Shown here: piece after piece, positions 8,667 to 17,807 of the stretch
How positions within the stretch are numbered: position 1 is the stretch's first letter
Layout of the letters: every line of letters begins with the position of its first letter
DNA from: DATNPX01 sp036702975
GTDB taxonomy: Bacteria > Cyanobacteriota > Vampirovibrionia > Obscuribacterales > Obscuribacteraceae
Direction of reading: 5' to 3'
Assembly (NCBI GenBank): GCA_036702975.1
Contig: DATNPX010000057.1
Location: forward strand, 1 to 46,187
DNA: 46,187 bases
Made by a program: the position numbers and the translations under genes
The notes under the pieces: model-generated
What the model was told of the DNA's origin: nothing
Databases searched by the model: none
What the model saw: only the letters and a program-made list of their open reading frames with translations

Positions 8667-8750
8667 CATTTCATCCGTCTCATTCATGGGTGAAATCTTA
8701 GCTAAAACACGATAAGGATTGCTTTACGCGCGCCTGTGAGACACATATTT

Positions 8751-8773
8751 TGAGCCTTAAAATGTTAAGCTCA
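8751..8773. repeat. Inverted repeat upstream of the patatin gene
   Basis: TGAGCCTTAA and TTAAGCTCA are inverted around AATG, with one bulged base. It lies about 70 bp before the patatin start. It could be an operator or the hairpin of a weak terminator for the efflux operon, but there is no T-run after it, so its role is open. Confidence 0.35.
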
Positions 8774-8844
8774 GCTTGTACCCCTGAAAACCTTCAGTAG
8801 GGCACCATCGCTTAGTTTGCTCAGTCGAGGTTGCAAAAGTAGTT

Positions 8845-9963
8845 TTGAAGATTACAGGTTCACGTCTGCCATCGTTATTCCAAAATCACATCAATGGTCT
8901 TGCGGCATTGACTCTCGCTCTGGGCATCGCCGCGACGTCGTCTTTCGGCGCACTTGCGGCAACGGAGCCCAGCAACGATGGCGCCAAGCTTGTTGTGACC
9001 TCCCGAGCGACGTACGCTGATTATCTGAAGTTGAAAGATAAACCTAAAGTCGTGGCTCCCAAGATTGGACTGGCGCTGGGAGGCGGCGGAGCAAGAGGCG
9101 CAGCGCACGTCGGAGTGTTGGATGTGCTTACAAAAGAAGGCATTAAGTTCGACTACATTACAGGGACGAGCATAGGCTCGATCGTCGGTGGGCTGCATGC
9201 AGCCGGCGTGCCGACTGCAAAAATTCAGCAAGATTTCGAATCAGGCAGCCTCATGAAGCATTTCATGCCCGTCTCTCTTCCAGTTAGAATTGCACTGGCC
9301 CCGGTTCTATATGTTCCGCGCTTGCTTGGCGAAAAGCCCTATGACGGCTTGTATAGAGGAAACATTTTCCGCAAGTACATGGACAAAAATTTTCCTGACA
9401 AGCAGCAGTTGATCCAAAACCTGAAAATTCCATATGCTGCAATTTCGCTGAATATTCTGGACGGCAAACCGTACATGATTGAAGGCGGTGACCTCGGCTA
9501 CGCAATGCAAGCGAGTTCTGCCGTTCCAGGTCTGCGGAAACCTGTTGAAATCGGCGGAAAACTGCTAGTCGACGGCGGCGTAGTTTGCAACCTACCAGTC
9601 AAACAGTGCCGCGAGCTGGGCGCCGACATTGTCATTGCAGTCAACATCGACGAACCATTCTACGAGGATAAACTTGAGACTTTCAGACATCCAGGCAGTG
9701 TTTCACGACGCATGCTCAAGTGGGACTTATACACAATCGATCAGGCACAGGAAGATATTGCCGACGTTGTAATTCATCCAAACACAGAAGGTGTTTCGCT
9801 GATTACGACCAGTAAGAAGTTAGCGAAAAAAGCTTTCGAAGAGGGTCAGAAAGCCGCTCGCGAAGCGCTCCCTCAAATCAAGAAAAAACTGGAGGCAGCC
9901 TCGGCGTTAGTGGACAAGGAGACCCAGCAGGAAAGCTCAGCACCACAGATGGTGCGCGAGTAA
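8845..9963 (+). CDS. Exported patatin-like phospholipase
   Basis: The protein has 372 residues with a TTG start. A signal-peptide-like hydrophobic segment (about 17-39, ending GALAAT) is followed by a patatin domain. The oxyanion loop GGGGARGAAHVG (79-90), the nucleophile elbow GTSIG (Ser109) and the second dyad residue in VDGG (Asp243) are all present, so it should be an active lipid acyl hydrolase acting outside the cytoplasm. The 'QASSAVPGLRKPV' segment is typical of the bacterial RssA/YjjU-like branch. The C-terminal 60 residues or so are charged and helical. TrhO and glnS follow on the same strand, but a functional link is not evident. Confidence 0.9.
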   Translation: MKITGSRLPSLFQNHINGLAALTLALGIAATSSFGALAATEPSNDGAKLVVTSRATYADYLKLKDKPKVVAPKIGLALGGGGARGAAHVGVLDVLTKEGIKFDYITGTSIGSIVGGLHAAGVPTAKIQQDFESGSLMKHFMPVSLPVRIALAPVLYVPRLLGEKPYDGLYRGNIFRKYMDKNFPDKQQLIQNLKIPYAAISLNILDGKPYMIEGGDLGYAMQASSAVPGLRKPVEIGGKLLVDGGVVCNLPVKQCRELGADIVIAVNIDEPFYEDKLETFRHPGSVSRRMLKWDLYTIDQAQEDIADVVIHPNTEGVSLITTSKKLAKKAFEEGQKAAREALPQIKKKLEAASALVDKETQQESSAPQMVRE

Positions 9964-9986
9964 TTCACACAGTACCTCGATCGATT

Positions 9987-10793
9987 ATGAAATATCTCAA
10001 CGTTGCAGCCTACAAATTCGTCAGCGTTCTCGACAGGGAAAAATTGCAGCCTATCCTGCAGGATAAGTGTGAGCAGTTAAAATTGAAAGGCACCATTCTG
10101 CTGGCCGATGAAGGAATCAACCTAACATTGGCGGGCGATGAATCGGCTGTTCGCGAATTTATGGCATATCTGGCTACAGAGCCGCTCTTTTCCAATCGCT
10201 TCGCGGATCTGGAAATAAAGGAAAGCTATTCCGGCCATCAACCATTTGGCAAAATGGTCGTAAGAATGCCAAAAGAAATAATTACGATGCGGCACCCGCT
10301 GATCAAGCCCGAAGCCGGTCGAGCTGCTTCAGTTGATCCCAAAACTCTAAAGGAATGGTTGGAGAAGGGGCACGATGACGAGGGACGCGAGATTGTTCTT
10401 TTAGATACTCGAAACAACTACGAAGTCAAAATCGGGACGTTTGAAGGCGCAATCGATTACGATATTGTCAACTTCAGTCAATTTCCAGAGTGTGTGCAGG
10501 CCTCGTTCAACGATCCGAAGAGTCCACTAAAGGAAAAGACGATCGTCACATTTTGCACAGGTGGCATTCGCTGTGAAAAAGCGGCTCTCTACATGAACGA
10601 GCTGAACATGCCGAATGTCTATCAACTGCACGGCGGCATCCTCAATTACTTCGAGCAAGTCGGAGGCGATTACTGGAAGGGCGAGTGTTTTGTCTTCGAC
10701 GAACGCGTCGCAGTCGACCCTCAGTTGCAACCAACCACGCATGATTACGGCAAACAAGCGGAGAAAATTTACCGCAGCCCCGTCGAAAAATAA
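9987..10793 (+). CDS. trhO: tRNA uridine(34) hydroxylase TrhO (rhodanese-domain protein)
   Basis: The 268-residue protein matches the YceA/TrhO family. The N-terminal acylphosphatase-like domain contains 'KGTILLADEGINLTLAG' (34-50), and the rhodanese domain (about 115-240) contains 'LLDTRNNYEVKIGTFEGA' and the active-site loop FCTGGIRCEKAA (Cys190 and Cys196). The family catalyses oxygen-dependent 5-hydroxylation of uridine 34 in certain tRNAs. Length and motifs are complete apart from the C-terminal zinc-binding extension found in longer homologues, which is absent here. It lies 23 nt after the patatin gene and just before glnS, so it may be co-transcribed with either. Confidence 0.92.
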   Translation: MKYLNVAAYKFVSVLDREKLQPILQDKCEQLKLKGTILLADEGINLTLAGDESAVREFMAYLATEPLFSNRFADLEIKESYSGHQPFGKMVVRMPKEIITMRHPLIKPEAGRAASVDPKTLKEWLEKGHDDEGREIVLLDTRNNYEVKIGTFEGAIDYDIVNFSQFPECVQASFNDPKSPLKEKTIVTFCTGGIRCEKAALYMNELNMPNVYQLHGGILNYFEQVGGDYWKGECFVFDERVAVDPQLQPTTHDYGKQAEKIYRSPVEK

Positions 10794-10896
10794 TCAAATC
10801 GATGCAACAATTCGGCGCCCACGGCTTTCACAACAGACGCTTTGAGTTAAAATGATTAACTCGGATAAATCCAGCGTGAACAGAGAGGGCTTCTTC

Positions 10897-12612
10897 GTGA
10901 CATCGTCAGCACCCGCACCTACAAAGACAGGCGACTTCATCAGAGACATCATCGATGAAGATTTGAAAGCTGGGCGTCACACAAAAGTTCTGACAAGATT
11001 TCCCCCAGAGCCAAACGGCTTCCTGCATATCGGTCACGCCAAGTCTATCTGCCTGAATTTCGGGCTAGCGCTTGAATACCGTGAAAAGCTGGGGCAAGGA
11101 ACCCGCTGCCACCTGCGATTCGACGATACCGATCCCGCCAAAGAAGACACATTGTTCGAGGACGGCATCCAAGCAGACGTGCGTTGGCTTGGATTTGACT
11201 GGGATGGTCTCTATCACGCCAGCGATTACTTCGAGCAGATGTACGACTACGCCGAATATTTGATCAAGGAAGGAAAAGCCTTCGTATGCAGTTTGAGTGA
11301 CGCGGAGATCAAGGAATATCGGGGCAACGTCACAACGTCTGGAAAAAATTCGCCTTACAGAGATCGCAGCGTCGATGAGAACCTGGACCTTTTCCGCCGT
11401 ATGCGCAAGGGTGAATTCAAGGACGGAGAGCACGTGCTCCGCGCCAAGATCGACATGGCTAATGCGAATATGAAGATGCGCGATCCGATGCTTTATCGCA
11501 TTCGTCACACAGCGCACCACATGACTGGAGACAAATGGTGCATTTATCCGATGTACGACTACGCACATCCGATCTCAGATGCGATCGAAGGGATCACGCA
11601 TAGCATCTGCACTCTGGAATTTGAAAACAATCGCGAATTGTACGATTGGGCAATCGATAATTTGATCGATTACGCGAAGTTCCCAAGCCGTCCGCACCAG
11701 TACGAATTTGCCAGATTGAATTTGAACTATACAGTTCTCAGTAAACGTCGATTGCTGGAGCTGGTCGAAGGCAAACACGTGAGCGGTTGGGATGACCCCA
11801 GACTCCCGACAATAGCTGGGTTGCGACGCCGCGGATACACGCCCGAAAGCATTCGCAACTTCTGCGCCAGCGTTGGTGTTGCAAAAGCAAATAGCGTTGT
11901 CGATATGGCACAGCTCGAGTTTTGCATTCGTGATGACCTGAATCAGAACGCACCACGTGTGATGGCAGTACTGAAACCATTAAAAGTAGTTATTACTAAC
12001 TATCCTGATGATCAAGTGCAAGAGCTGGAAGCACCATACTTCCCACCAGATATGGCGAAACAAGGTTCGCGCAAAGTGCCTTTCTGCAAAGAAATCTATG
12101 TAGAGCAAGACGATTTCATGCTGGAGCCAATCAAAGATTTCCACAGATTGGCACCAGGAAAAGAAGTGCGCTTGCGCTACGCATACTGCATTACTTGCAC
12201 CGACGTCGTAAAAGACGCGAACGGTAACGTCACCGAGTTGCATGCGACCTACGACCCAGCCACTCTGGGAGCCAATCCAGAAGGTCGAAAAGTCAAAGGC
12301 ACCATACACTGGGTCAGTGCTAGACACGCAGTCGATGCTGAAGTGCGGCTGTATGACAGACTGCTTTCAGTCGAAGCACCGCCTGCAGGAAAGGATAGCG
12401 AATTCCTCAACGCAGTCAACCCGAACGCACTGCAAGTTTTGACGAACTGCAAAATCGAAAGAAGCCTGGGCGAGTCAAAGGCAGCCGAACGATTCCAGTT
12501 TGAACGTCAGGGTTACTTCATTGCTGATGAGAAAGACCACAAACCAAATGCGCCGGTGTTTAACCGCATCGTAACGCTTAAGGATTCCTGGGCAAAGGCT
12601 CAAAAAAAGTAG
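10897..12612 (+). CDS. glnS: Glutaminyl-tRNA synthetase
   Basis: This is a class I synthetase charging tRNA-Gln. The HIGH motif lies in PPEPNGFLHIGHAKS and the KMSKS motif reads VLSKRRL. The GlnRS-specific catalytic segment 'RFDDTDPAKED' and the two-barrel anticodon-binding C-terminal domain ('GTIHWVSARHAVDAEVRLYDRLL', 'ERFQFERQGYF') are present. I chose the GTG at 10897, which has AGAGAGG at good spacing, giving 571 residues; an in-frame ATG at 10852 would add 15 residues but has no clear ribosome site. Most Cyanobacteria lack GlnRS and use Glu-tRNA amidation, so its presence suggests acquisition by a non-photosynthetic relative or a different lineage. Confidence 0.95.
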   Translation: MTSSAPAPTKTGDFIRDIIDEDLKAGRHTKVLTRFPPEPNGFLHIGHAKSICLNFGLALEYREKLGQGTRCHLRFDDTDPAKEDTLFEDGIQADVRWLGFDWDGLYHASDYFEQMYDYAEYLIKEGKAFVCSLSDAEIKEYRGNVTTSGKNSPYRDRSVDENLDLFRRMRKGEFKDGEHVLRAKIDMANANMKMRDPMLYRIRHTAHHMTGDKWCIYPMYDYAHPISDAIEGITHSICTLEFENNRELYDWAIDNLIDYAKFPSRPHQYEFARLNLNYTVLSKRRLLELVEGKHVSGWDDPRLPTIAGLRRRGYTPESIRNFCASVGVAKANSVVDMAQLEFCIRDDLNQNAPRVMAVLKPLKVVITNYPDDQVQELEAPYFPPDMAKQGSRKVPFCKEIYVEQDDFMLEPIKDFHRLAPGKEVRLRYAYCITCTDVVKDANGNVTELHATYDPATLGANPEGRKVKGTIHWVSARHAVDAEVRLYDRLLSVEAPPAGKDSEFLNAVNPNALQVLTNCKIERSLGESKAAERFQFERQGYFIADEKDHKPNAPVFNRIVTLKDSWAKAQKK

Positions 12613-12631
12613 GTCAACAAACCCATTATTC

Positions 12632-12772
12632 GTGAACGGCGTCGATATTCATTGGAACACCGTCCATACTATGAAGCGGCATGATATCCATGAGCGGCGT
12701 CAATACTCATGAAATCGATACCATGAAGCGGCATGGTATCGATTTCATGAAACGGCATCGATAAACGTTAAA
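12632..12772. repeat. Degenerate tandem repeat cluster (about 19-24 bp units)
   Basis: Units beginning TGAACGGCGTCGATATTCAT, TGAAGCGGCATGATATCCAT, TGAGCGGCGTCAATACTCAT, TGAAGCGGCATGGTATCGAT and TGAAACGGCATCGATAAAC follow each other with short spacers. The shared core is TGARRCGGCRT followed by an AT-rich half ending in AT. It begins about 20 bp after the glnS stop. Confidence 0.7.
12708..12749. repeat. Perfect 18-bp inverted repeat with 6-nt loop
   Basis: CATGAAATCGATACCATG at 12708-12725 is exactly the reverse complement of 12732-12749, with loop AAGCGG. Transcribed, it would form a very stable hairpin. There is no T-run after it, so it is not a standard intrinsic terminator. It sits inside the degenerate repeat cluster. 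Confidence 0.85.
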
Positions 12773-13130
12773 TTGACAATAGATACAGCAAAAACAACAA
12801 TGCTGCACAAGATGGATAGATCTGGCACCATAATTCTCCCCGTTTGTCTTTAAAGTCAGTCGACAAGAAAACTCCTGAAAGAAAGATTGCTGTGTAGTAG
12901 CCTGACCGCTAACATACAGAAGAAGTTGTGTCGTGGGCATGACAATAAACGTTATCAACGAATGCCATTGCAACGATGCAGCTGGGCTGCTTTGCAGCTC
13001 TGAGTGGACATCTAATAGTGACGTCAGAAACGCAAAATTCGTACTGCGGCCGTACAATAGCTAATACAAATGGAAGCTCTGGAAACTCAGGTGCGAATAC
13101 GAAAATTTTCCGCTCTTAAGATGACGAGCA

Positions 13131-16100
13131 TTGCAGTCAAACAGAAAATTTTTCAATAAATCAATAGCGAGTGTAATTGCGGGGGCGCTTTTAACTGCGC
13201 AGACATCGGTACTTGCCGACGAAGTCACCTGGAAACAGCTCTACGAGCAAGGCTCGAAGAGTTACATCAAGTCTAACTATCCGGAAGCGGAAGGCATTTT
13301 GCGCAAAGCCTTGAAATTGTGCGCACCACAAGAGGTGAATTACGCCAAGACTGAAATTTTTCTCGCGGACGCTCTGGAAGGACAGAAGCGATATTCCGAG
13401 GCGGCAACGCTCTACATAAACGCACTGGCAATATTGCGAAAGAAGACGGGCGATCAGAGCGCCGAGACATCCGATGCATTGTGGAATATCGCAACCTTCT
13501 ACTTCAATCGAAAACGCTACGCTGATGCTGAACCGTTTTACGAAGAAATTCTCAGCACGACTGAAAAGCGGTTTGGTCTGAACAATGCTAAAACAGCAGA
13601 CGCCATGGCTGACCTGGCAGACCTTTATGTGAAGGAGCGCAGACTTACAGAAGCAGAAGCACTGGCGAAAAGAGTTCTGGATATTAGAACGAAGCTATTC
13701 GGTCGCGATGATTCCTCAATAGCGGCTTCGCTCTCGCAGATAAGCAGCATACTCGCTGAACAAGGTAAAGACGCAGAGGCGGAGGTTCAATTAAAACGGT
13801 CGCTTGAAATTTATCAAAAGACGGTCGGCGAAGATGACCCTAAAACAATCAATGTAATCAGAGACCTGGCAAGCCTGTGTCGAGTGCAAGGGAAAACGAA
13901 AGAGGTACAGCAATACCTGGATCGAGCTGCTGCAGCCGAGAAGAAAGGTGGTAAAGAAGCCAATGCCACCGACCTCTACGTGCAAGGCAAATTTTATGTT
14001 GATCAAGGACGTTACGCTGAAGCTGAGCCAATTTTCCGTGCTTACCAGAAGCTCGACGAAAAACCGCTGCCAAATACACTCGTCTTCAAAATGCGCGCGG
14101 CGCAACAAGCAGAAATGCTCATTCCACTCTGTGCCGACCTGGCAATCGATGACTTAAGACCACTGGTTGACAAAATCACTGGTAATGTCGATTCAAAAGC
14201 CGCGGTCTACAGTCAGGAAGAGGAAATGTCTTCATTTGATCGCTTCAGGTTGCAGCTCGCCCTTCTAAAATTCGGCGCTACAAATCATGAAAAAAATACA
14301 GTGAGAGCCTTGCTGAAAAGCATTGATTACGCAGATTCAAAAAGCTTTGATTCGGACTCACTGGTCACGACTCAATCATTTCTATTTACCACACTGCGTT
14401 TTACGTCTTTGAACAGACGTTCATTCTCAATGTGCAAACAGTGCTCGGAACAGTACATCAGGTTTGTACAGAATGTGCTGTCCGAGGAAAACAAAAATAA
14501 GCCGCTTTCCCTTAAGAACATGATTTTGCAGGGAAAGAGCGAGACAAGCCAATCGCAAAGGCTGAGTCAAAAAAGTTGGAATTCTGAGTCTACTGCCGTC
14601 GCGATTCTTGTGCATTCGCTTTTAAGCATGGCTTATCTATCCAGCGACCTCGAGGAAGCTGGATCGACGGATGGGCGTGACAAAGCAAGAAGATTGAACA
14701 CCCTCGCGACTCAGGTGGTGGAAAATTACTTGCCTCGAATTGATGCGAAAGAGAGTTGTGAGTTACTGCTGTCCATCGCGGACAGTTGCAAGCTAGAAGG
14801 AGATTACGCACAGACCAAGCTCATATTATCGAAAGTATTCGCCATCGAAGCCGGTCAGCGTAGTGCAGACACTGAATCGATACGCGCTCGCGCCTTAATT
14901 TCTCTTGTTGAAGTAAATTTGGAAGAATGTGATTACAATTCTGCTCTTCAAATTGGACATGAAGCACTAAGGCTGCCCGTGCTGAGCACGGCAGAATTTT
15001 CAGAGCGAAAAGCGACTATGCTGGATAATATGGCTCAGGCAGCCATTCAATCTCGCTCTGACCAGGCGGTGTTTTTTGCACAACAAGCTCTGGATGCGCT
15101 GAAGTCTGGCACTGCACACAGTGCCAATATTTTCAAGGCAAAGCTAATTTTTGCAAGAGCTCTTATAAGCGATGGCAAATCAGACGCTGCCATCAAGGTT
15201 CTTGACGAGATGCTGCCTAAAGATGGCACTGCCAATGATGCTAGTGCTTCGGTAGAAGAATGGTCTCAGCTGGCGGAGGTGTGCGCTACGCTGGGTGATG
15301 CGCAATTGGCAAATCGCGACTACCAGGAAGCCAAAATAAATTACGCGAAAGCACTCGACGTTCATCGACAAAGCCGAACAAAATATTCAGTGGTGCAACA
15401 AGTTGATGACACATTCAACATAGCTGTTTGCAACGCTAATTTAGGCGCGTCTGACACAGCGGCAAATCTGAGCGGACTGGCTGCGGAACAACTGATGAAA
15501 TACAGTCTTGATGTCTTTCCCGATTTATCATTCGCCGAGCAGCGAAACTTTGTTCAGCAGTTGAAGTATTATTCTGGATTGCTGGTTTCCATGCGACACT
15601 CAGATGCTGAAATCAAAAGCACATTTGGATATCTCATTCAGTGGCGGGGGCTACTCATAAAGGCTTTGCGACGCCAATCTTTAATGGCCGATCAGACGCA
15701 TGATGCGCACTCGGCACCGCTTGTCGATAAGTGGCGCGAATTAAAGCGAGAAATATCCAAACTGGCAAGCTCAACCGGTGACTCCGATCAAGAACTGAAA
15801 AATAAAATTGCCGATTTATCAGAGCAGAAGGAAGATTTGGAACGTCAACTCCTGGCCGGTACCGCTGGTGGTGGCGAAGACCCTGTAAAAGGGATGACGG
15901 CGGATGCCTTTATGAAAAGGCTCGAAACAGAAGAAGCATACATTGAGTTGAGCAGTTATCAACCGCTCAATTCGGATACCTTGCATTACTATGCCATAGT
16001 TGTCACGCCAACAGTCCTAAGGTTTGTAGACATCCCTGAAGCGCAAAGTATTAATGATGCCTTGAAAAATTGGCGTCAGGCAGGAATGTACAGACAATCA

Positions 16101-17345
16101 GGCGTTCCTGAGACTAAGGACTCAGAGATGCTGGCTGTAAAATCATCGGAACAAAAGCAGTCACGTGATCTGAGAATCGATGACGAGCAGCAGTCGACAG
16201 ACGTTCCATCAAACAATTCCTTCTCAATCATGCAGAAAAAATTGTGGAATCCAATTTTGGCCGCTCTGCCTTCTGCAAGTAGTCGCATCGTACTTTGCGA
16301 CGATGGAGAATTATCGCGCTTACCATGGGAAATGCTCGTCAATGAAAGTTCCGGCGGCAGACATTTTCTGACAGAGCGAGTCGACAGCCCTCGTGAGTTC
16401 CTTGGTCTTAAAACTAGCCTTCCGGATAAAGCTGCCTCGCCAAAAACTGATTCGGTCTTATTGGTGGGCGCGATTGACTACCGAAACCAAAGTCTCGCCC
16501 TCGCAGGGACGGGAAAAGAAATTGACGACATCGACAGGCTATTCATCGAGGAAGGGAAACTGACGGCATCCCAGGCGGGCTCAATGCGTTCGCCGGAAGT
16601 CATCATCTTGAAGGGTAATCAACCAACGCCAGACAAAATTAAGAAGCTTCTGCCGCAGGTTTCGATCGCGCATCTGGCGACGCACGGCTTTTTTGCGGCA
16701 ACGACGAAAGAAGATACTGCTCCCGGAGCGCATCGAGCCATGCGAATGAATAGCACCGCCATTGGTGATGCCATTGCGGTAAGAAACCCACTTGTGGCGT
16801 CCGGAATATTGCTGGCGGCTGAGACGGGGACTGTTAATTCGGGTGCTGTTAATTCGGGTGCTGGTAATTCGAGTACTGGTAATTCAGTTGCTAACAATTC
16901 GAGCACTGGTAATTCAAGTGCTAACAATTCGAACACTGGTAATTCTACTAATAACGCAAGTATCGGCAACCAACTCAATCTTTCAGCAGAAGGTGAACTG
17001 ACAGCTGAAGAACTTGTAGAGCTGAACCTGTCCAAGTGCAAACTCATCGTGCTTTCAGCCTGCGAAACCGGTCGGGGCACCGAGGAGCGCGGGCAAGGCG
17101 TGTTAGGCTTGCGTTCAGTTTTGATGGCGGCCGGCGCGAAATCGGTGCTGCTTTCACTCTGGTCTGTTGACGATGAAGCGACCAGCTTCTTGATGAAAGA
17201 GTTCTACAAGCATTTGCTTGAGGGCAAATCAGAAGCCGAGTCACTTCAGATAGCTGAAAACGCTGTGCGCAACAACCCAGATCATCCGCAATGGAGAGCA
17301 CCTTGCTACTGGGCAGCCTGGGCACTTGTCGGTCAAGGGTGGTAG
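13131..17345 (+). CDS. Exported TPR-repeat protein with C-terminal CHAT caspase-like protease domain
   Basis: The 1404-residue protein starts at TTG. A signal peptide (about 1-29, ending SVLADEV) suggests export. TPR-type helical repeats fill about 35-300 ('YPEAEGILRKALKL', 'YADAEPFYEEIL', 'LTEAEALAKRVL') and further degenerate repeats run to about 830. The CHAT domain covers about 930-1404. The catalytic pair is visible: His1185 in IAHLATHGFF and Cys1311 in VLSACETGRG, followed by 'GVLGLRSVLMAAGAKSVLLSLWSVDD'. Between them lies a 40-residue Asn/Ser/Gly repeat encoded by eight 15-bp units. CHAT proteases are cysteine peptidases often tied to signalling or defence; the target here is unknown. 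The next gene is convergent. Confidence 0.9.
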   Translation: MQSNRKFFNKSIASVIAGALLTAQTSVLADEVTWKQLYEQGSKSYIKSNYPEAEGILRKALKLCAPQEVNYAKTEIFLADALEGQKRYSEAATLYINALAILRKKTGDQSAETSDALWNIATFYFNRKRYADAEPFYEEILSTTEKRFGLNNAKTADAMADLADLYVKERRLTEAEALAKRVLDIRTKLFGRDDSSIAASLSQISSILAEQGKDAEAEVQLKRSLEIYQKTVGEDDPKTINVIRDLASLCRVQGKTKEVQQYLDRAAAAEKKGGKEANATDLYVQGKFYVDQGRYAEAEPIFRAYQKLDEKPLPNTLVFKMRAAQQAEMLIPLCADLAIDDLRPLVDKITGNVDSKAAVYSQEEEMSSFDRFRLQLALLKFGATNHEKNTVRALLKSIDYADSKSFDSDSLVTTQSFLFTTLRFTSLNRRSFSMCKQCSEQYIRFVQNVLSEENKNKPLSLKNMILQGKSETSQSQRLSQKSWNSESTAVAILVHSLLSMAYLSSDLEEAGSTDGRDKARRLNTLATQVVENYLPRIDAKESCELLLSIADSCKLEGDYAQTKLILSKVFAIEAGQRSADTESIRARALISLVEVNLEECDYNSALQIGHEALRLPVLSTAEFSERKATMLDNMAQAAIQSRSDQAVFFAQQALDALKSGTAHSANIFKAKLIFARALISDGKSDAAIKVLDEMLPKDGTANDASASVEEWSQLAEVCATLGDAQLANRDYQEAKINYAKALDVHRQSRTKYSVVQQVDDTFNIAVCNANLGASDTAANLSGLAAEQLMKYSLDVFPDLSFAEQRNFVQQLKYYSGLLVSMRHSDAEIKSTFGYLIQWRGLLIKALRRQSLMADQTHDAHSAPLVDKWRELKREISKLASSTGDSDQELKNKIADLSEQKEDLERQLLAGTAGGGEDPVKGMTADAFMKRLETEEAYIELSSYQPLNSDTLHYYAIVVTPTVLRFVDIPEAQSINDALKNWRQAGMYRQSGVPETKDSEMLAVKSSEQKQSRDLRIDDEQQSTDVPSNNSFSIMQKKLWNPILAALPSASSRIVLCDDGELSRLPWEMLVNESSGGRHFLTERVDSPREFLGLKTSLPDKAASPKTDSVLLVGAIDYRNQSLALAGTGKEIDDIDRLFIEEGKLTASQAGSMRSPEVIILKGNQPTPDKIKKLLPQVSIAHLATHGFFAATTKEDTAPGAHRAMRMNSTAIGDAIAVRNPLVASGILLAAETGTVNSGAVNSGAGNSSTGNSVANNSSTGNSSANNSNTGNSTNNASIGNQLNLSAEGELTAEELVELNLSKCKLIVLSACETGRGTEERGQGVLGLRSVLMAAGAKSVLLSLWSVDDEATSFLMKEFYKHLLEGKSEAESLQIAENAVRNNPDHPQWRAPCYWAAWALVGQGW
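16833..16952 (+). repeat. In-frame 15-bp minisatellite (8 units) inside the CHAT domain
   Basis: Eight consecutive 15-bp units of the type GGTAATTCGAGTACT encode five-residue repeats of the form x-N-S-x-x (residues 1235-1274). Units 1 and 2 are identical; the others differ by a few bases. Gain or loss of a unit would keep the frame and change loop length. Confidence 0.85.
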
Positions 17346-17356
17346 TAGTTTAAAGT

Positions 17357-17782
17357 CTACAACTCGTCTTTCCAACTTCCATCCAGAACCCATGGGTAGG
17401 TCCACGTAAGCTGGAAATGGTGACAGGATTTGCACACAAGACCGGATTGTTCCGGAATTAAAACGTGCCCGCTGTCACATACAAACGGGAGAAACAAGTT
17501 CGAGGATTGATACTCCTTGATGTTTGCTACAGATTGCTCAGACCAGGGTGCATAGGCTTTGTTTGAGATTTCAATGGCAGGAATTGGAAAGCATTTGTTC
17601 TTGTTTATACAGTCAAGACATACTCGAGCATTCATGTACGGCAAAATTTGATAAGCGGTGCCAACGAGCCTGGCGCAACTGCAACAGAAATATGAGCCGT
17701 CATCGCCTCCAGACCGAGCAGGGCGGCGTGGTCCAACTCTACCGCCGTCAGATCTGAATGGCTTATCACCCTTTTCGTTCAT
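17357..17782 (-). CDS. Small zinc-ribbon protein of unknown function
   Basis: The protein has 141 residues. After a basic Arg/Gly-rich N-terminal tail (1-28), Cys33, Cys34 and Cys37 (CCSCARLVG) pair with 'VCLDC'. A second set appears near the C-terminus ('FVCDSGHVLIPEQSG' then 'VCKSCHHFQLTW'), giving about seven Cys plus His that could bind two zinc ions. There are no membrane segments. It lies 25 nt downstream of the TlpA-like gene on the same strand and is probably co-transcribed. I do not recognise the family; binding to nucleic acid or protein is equally possible. Confidence 0.7.
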   Translation of the reverse strand: MNEKGDKPFRSDGGRVGPRRPARSGGDDGSYFCCSCARLVGTAYQILPYMNARVCLDCINKNKCFPIPAIEISNKAYAPWSEQSVANIKEYQSSNLFLPFVCDSGHVLIPEQSGLVCKSCHHFQLTWTYPWVLDGSWKDEL

Positions 17783-17807
17783 GCATCACCGAAGCAGGCG
17801 GTTAAGA

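Larger units (their letters stand above)
12613..13130. other. Repeat-containing intergenic region (518 bp)
   Basis: The left third (about 12632-12772) is built from degenerate units resembling ATGAAGCGGCATSRTATC, including a perfect hairpin. The right two thirds hold no gene I can support. A 116-codon minus-strand frame crosses the repeats and has no recognisable domain. The promoter of the TPR-CHAT gene should be near the right end, but no clear hexamers stand out. Confidence 0.6.

Noticed and set aside
12631..12772. Repeat cluster considered as a CRISPR array
   Set aside because: Units are degenerate and contiguous, with no constant repeat and unique spacers, and no cas genes are present.
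12707..13057. 116-codon minus-strand frame in the glnS to TPR-CHAT spacer
   Set aside because: Its C-terminal part is translated repeat DNA and the remainder has no domain or compositional sign of a real protein.
16619..17080. 153-codon minus-strand frame with Leu/Pro/Glu repeats opposite the CHAT domain
   Set aside because: Its repeats are simply the antisense reading of the 15-bp minisatellite.
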